Position numbers and translations under genes: made by a program
The notes under the pieces: generated by a model
What the model was told of the DNA's origin: nothing
The model's input: only the letters and a program-made list of their open reading frames with translations
Databases searched by the model: none
Assembly: GCF_000620145.1 (NCBI RefSeq)
Contig: NZ_JHVM01000009.1
Span: 248,001 to 312,000, forward strand
Origin: Deefgea rivuli DSM 18356
GTDB taxonomy: Bacteria > Pseudomonadota > Gammaproteobacteria > Burkholderiales > Chitinibacteraceae
DNA: 64,000 nucleotides
Direction of reading: 5' to 3'
Shown here: in pieces, positions 62,901 through 64,000 of the stretch
Position numbering within the stretch: the first letter of the stretch is position 1
Layout of the letters: every line of letters begins with the position of its first letter

Positions 62901-64000
62901 AAAGTTGTACACGACCCAACTTCGCACCTTGATATTGATTGCGGCAAGCCAGCTCAACGCCGCACGCCGAGCGGGAATGAGCACAAGTTCATCGAATGGC
63001 TGACTAGTAAACAAGGGGCGGATCCGGTGCAGCGGTACACCCTTGTGCAATTCATGATCTACCCAGCACGCCGACAAATACTCGCGCAGCGAGCGATGAT
63101 GAAACCTGAGTCTGCCGAAGCTGGCCTCGTCGAAAATTCCGCTGGACAGCAACAATTGCACGTCGGTCGATACCCAGTCGTGTAGCACCAAATGGGCCTG
63201 AAGCCCCTCTTCTGCAAGAACCGATGGTTGGACGGCGATAAACGCGTGGCGACCGAACTCGGCCGCAGCCGCAAGCCGGGTGGCGCCAATCCGTAACTGA
63301 TCCTTAGAAAGAACCTTGCCTGCTTGCTGGTAGGAGGGGTTGACCTCATTGAGTCGAGCATCAATATGTACTTCGAGCATCTCGATATAGGTGCCCAGGC
63401 GCCCTTGTGCATTCCACAAGTCGACCATCCAGCGCAAGTCGAGGGGGCGATTGGTCATAAAATCGTAGCCGCTACTGTCAACCACATCCCAGAATGCAGC
63501 ATCGTTGCGCAGCCCAAAGTGCAGAGCACACCGCTGGGCTTCCGCCCGAGCGAGGGGTTCCAACGTTACAACCAGCAAGGGGTCGGACTCATCCTGCGAA
63601 GTCGTTCGCGTGCAAGCTTCACTTACATCCAGCGATGCAAACTTAACCTTCGAGTTAGCTTCTATGATCGGGGCGACGAGTTCGGCCGCGACCGCGGCGG
63701 CAACCTCAGGGACCATCCAGTCCGTTACCCTAGATGAAAGCACGAACTGGATACGGGTCATGTACGCAGAGAGTGTCGCTTGTACGATCCGCAGTGCCCG
63801 AATGAAATCACTGTGTGACAGCAATCGAGCCTCATCGATCGCATCTAGGAAAAAGAAACCTTTTTCGCGACTTCCTTCCCATGCAGAGAATGCCCCAAAC
63901 TCACTGCCGAGTGCTAGTTTCCAGTCGTCAATAGTCTTGAGCAGGTTTAGGGGAATGAAAAATGTCGAGTGCCCTGAGCCCTTCAGCCGTTTTACTTCGA
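59922..64000 (-). CDS. Large STAND/NACHT-like NTPase with C-terminal PD-(D/E)XK nuclease (5' end outside window)
   Basis: The frame stays open to the window edge, so at least 1358 residues are present and the start is unseen; a TTG at 63824 is internal, not a start. Near the visible N-terminus is a Walker B-like segment GFFFLDAIDEARL followed by FVLSSRVTDW, the pattern of sensor 1 in STAND/NACHT NTPases. The P-loop would lie upstream. A middle of about 1000 residues is helical and leucine/alanine-rich, probably a solenoid. The last 130 residues contain D-x12-EIK (TDIQC at 60240, CIEIK at 60195), the signature of a PD-(D/E)XK nuclease. NTPase sensors fused to nucleases are typical of anti-phage proteins. 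The exact family is not recognised. Confidence 0.78.
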   Translation of the reverse strand, partial: EVKRLKGSGHSTFFIPLNLLKTIDDWKLALGSEFGAFSAWEGSREKGFFFLDAIDEARLLSHSDFIRALRIVQATLSAYMTRIQFVLSSRVTDWMVPEVAAAVAAELVAPIIEANSKVKFASLDVSEACTRTTSQDESDPLLVVTLEPLARAEAQRCALHFGLRNDAAFWDVVDSSGYDFMTNRPLDLRWMVDLWNAQGRLGTYIEMLEVHIDARLNEVNPSYQQAGKVLSKDQLRIGATRLAAAAEFGRHAFIAVQPSVLAEEGLQAHLVLHDWVSTDVQLLLSSGIFDEASFGRLRFHHRSLREYLSACWVDHELHKGVPLHRIRPLFTSQPFDELVLIPARRAALSWLAAINIKVRSWVVYNFSELLFYGGDIESWDKRSTNEALKIFADASKFASKARWYVSDNTCTRVARVVAPASVAAILKDNEASHEARAFAYRLVRCGKLKSCADPAFANYGKIDCTLWERTAALSALGAVGAPEHRAKVLYDLELHKFLGNRAVSEALVVINWHELSSLTLTTIFNQTESEAEDEGCGFMAMTLKEMLLSNATLVDAELLLKAVHDSCASKVSGMPLIQPSAPFQSERDWRIYALVGCLEQVFYLARQNDSPLPQACVDAAVLIDDLRLAGLIHRDEVTRLCATIKTMPAFRWQVTLAIACSEPIGFSKGRLAGGAPCIVTLEPADIPELIKWAHDVTTQPTEQAIWFELCVETVLRLRSRFERKCALRGLFPRSDQRAALVCDRYRQLRSLRAITVNKPAKAAKLATPTITSAPYAKWEQIKSELDARRAQIADGEDLPSLLRLVNFTNPGELISNGRVIDLGAVDMEFGEHIATAFRLGLLAYRGKAVLSSPLFHYQSGRPQKPMPVRIAEASINLWITDGVDCVGLSGAEVAVAAQVAVWSNAKLPEWFHTLCQMRSSDVIAALTPWLLEDVGSLRSDGIRQATLAMVLQSPCSVRHKLLMTLIPLVHGGRVGDEATLKQLVVLLNEAQLIQQEEFDSLCRDALERYKDASGYISDLTWLRLWMAASNCSAWNWFSQHLATLAPGHQRARQIDEFATAMWDSKWVWESWTSTAADLLTDICEVLFGSELSGTSLDSPSSASGGGMTERMYSDITQQLIGIRGKAGRQALQRLVSVVLDAGLQRHLKACLVEHAEREAEVGARWRPDQLRDLHKVFDSAPASEAQLYEQVLARLEEIRTSLEEGPFSERPLFKQGMPEKHLQLWLAAKLQDTQNLRFSIHREEEVDDDKRTDIQCACARGNVCIEIKPLDSTRNYSAKSLVDDTLTRQIVGQYLIGRNSSHGILVLMELEKKGWDLPGAMKQSFDELVKHVQLEANKIKENMPSVAELLVFSIRCTI

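Noticed and set aside
9022-64000. Second copy of the tRNA-Ser 3' end as the island right attachment site
   Set aside because: I did not find a convincing repeat of the GGTTCGAATCCCCC-type end elsewhere in the window.

Overview
The window looks like a chromosomal segment of a betaproteobacterium, most likely of the order Neisseriales. The evidence is a mid-GC genome, a class I fumarase, a cysS/diguanylate cyclase/M61 peptidase backbone and the general protein style. The genus assignment is inference, not a database result.

Layout. Positions 1-8742 are backbone: the C-terminal half of CysS, a double-receiver GGDEF regulator, an M61 peptidase, a HAMP-GGDEF-EAL protein, a Nudix hydrolase and a class I fumarate hydratase. 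A tRNA-Ser(GGA) at 8932-9021 marks the edge of a decayed mobile island that runs to about 17160. The island holds an integrase-tail remnant, a Lon-like AAA+ ATPase without a protease domain, a relaxase, a MobC-like protein and an AlpA regulator. It also holds broken sigma-54 activator and HsdR genes, IS5 and IS3 remnants and a 20-bp tandem repeat.

Positions 17326-58290 hold a complete NRPS/PKS lipopeptide siderophore locus. It contains an ECF iron-starvation sigma factor with a mini-FecR, MbtH, a type II thioesterase, a Sfp-type PPTase and a SyrP-like hydroxylase. The assembly line is five megasynth(et)ases: FAAL-ACP-C-A-PCP, KS-AT-KR-ACP, C-A(Gly)-PCP, C-A(Asp)-PCP-E-C-A(Ser)-PCP and C-A-PCP-TE. 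Downstream lie a TonB receptor, an ornithine N-hydroxylase, a hydroxamate-forming acyltransferase, an outer-membrane protein with an esterase, a PvdQ-like periplasmic acylase, a PvdE-like exporter and a PepSY membrane reductase-like protein.

Reading the intergenic DNA shows one promoter-like element, TAAAC-N16-CGT with exact spacing, at seven places. These lie in front of the mini-FecR, the mbtH-NRPS operon, the TonB receptor, the acyltransferase-hydroxylase pair, the esterase-OMP pair, the acylase and the exporter. A Fur-box palindrome lies in front of the sigma factor. Together they define a plausible Fur > sigma > siderophore regulon. The predicted product is an acylated peptide: acyl, basic amino acid, malonate-derived ketide reduced to beta-hydroxy, Gly, D-(beta-hydroxy)Asp, Ser, (acyl-hydroxy)Orn. 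The acyl tail may be removed in the periplasm after export, as in pyoverdine maturation.

From 58848 to the right end is a minus-strand two-gene unit unlike its surroundings. One gene encodes a large protein with a STAND/NACHT-like NTPase core, a long helical middle and a C-terminal PD-(D/E)XK nuclease motif; its start lies outside the window. The other encodes a 329-residue protein with PIN-like acidic residues. This pair is a candidate, possibly undescribed, defence system.
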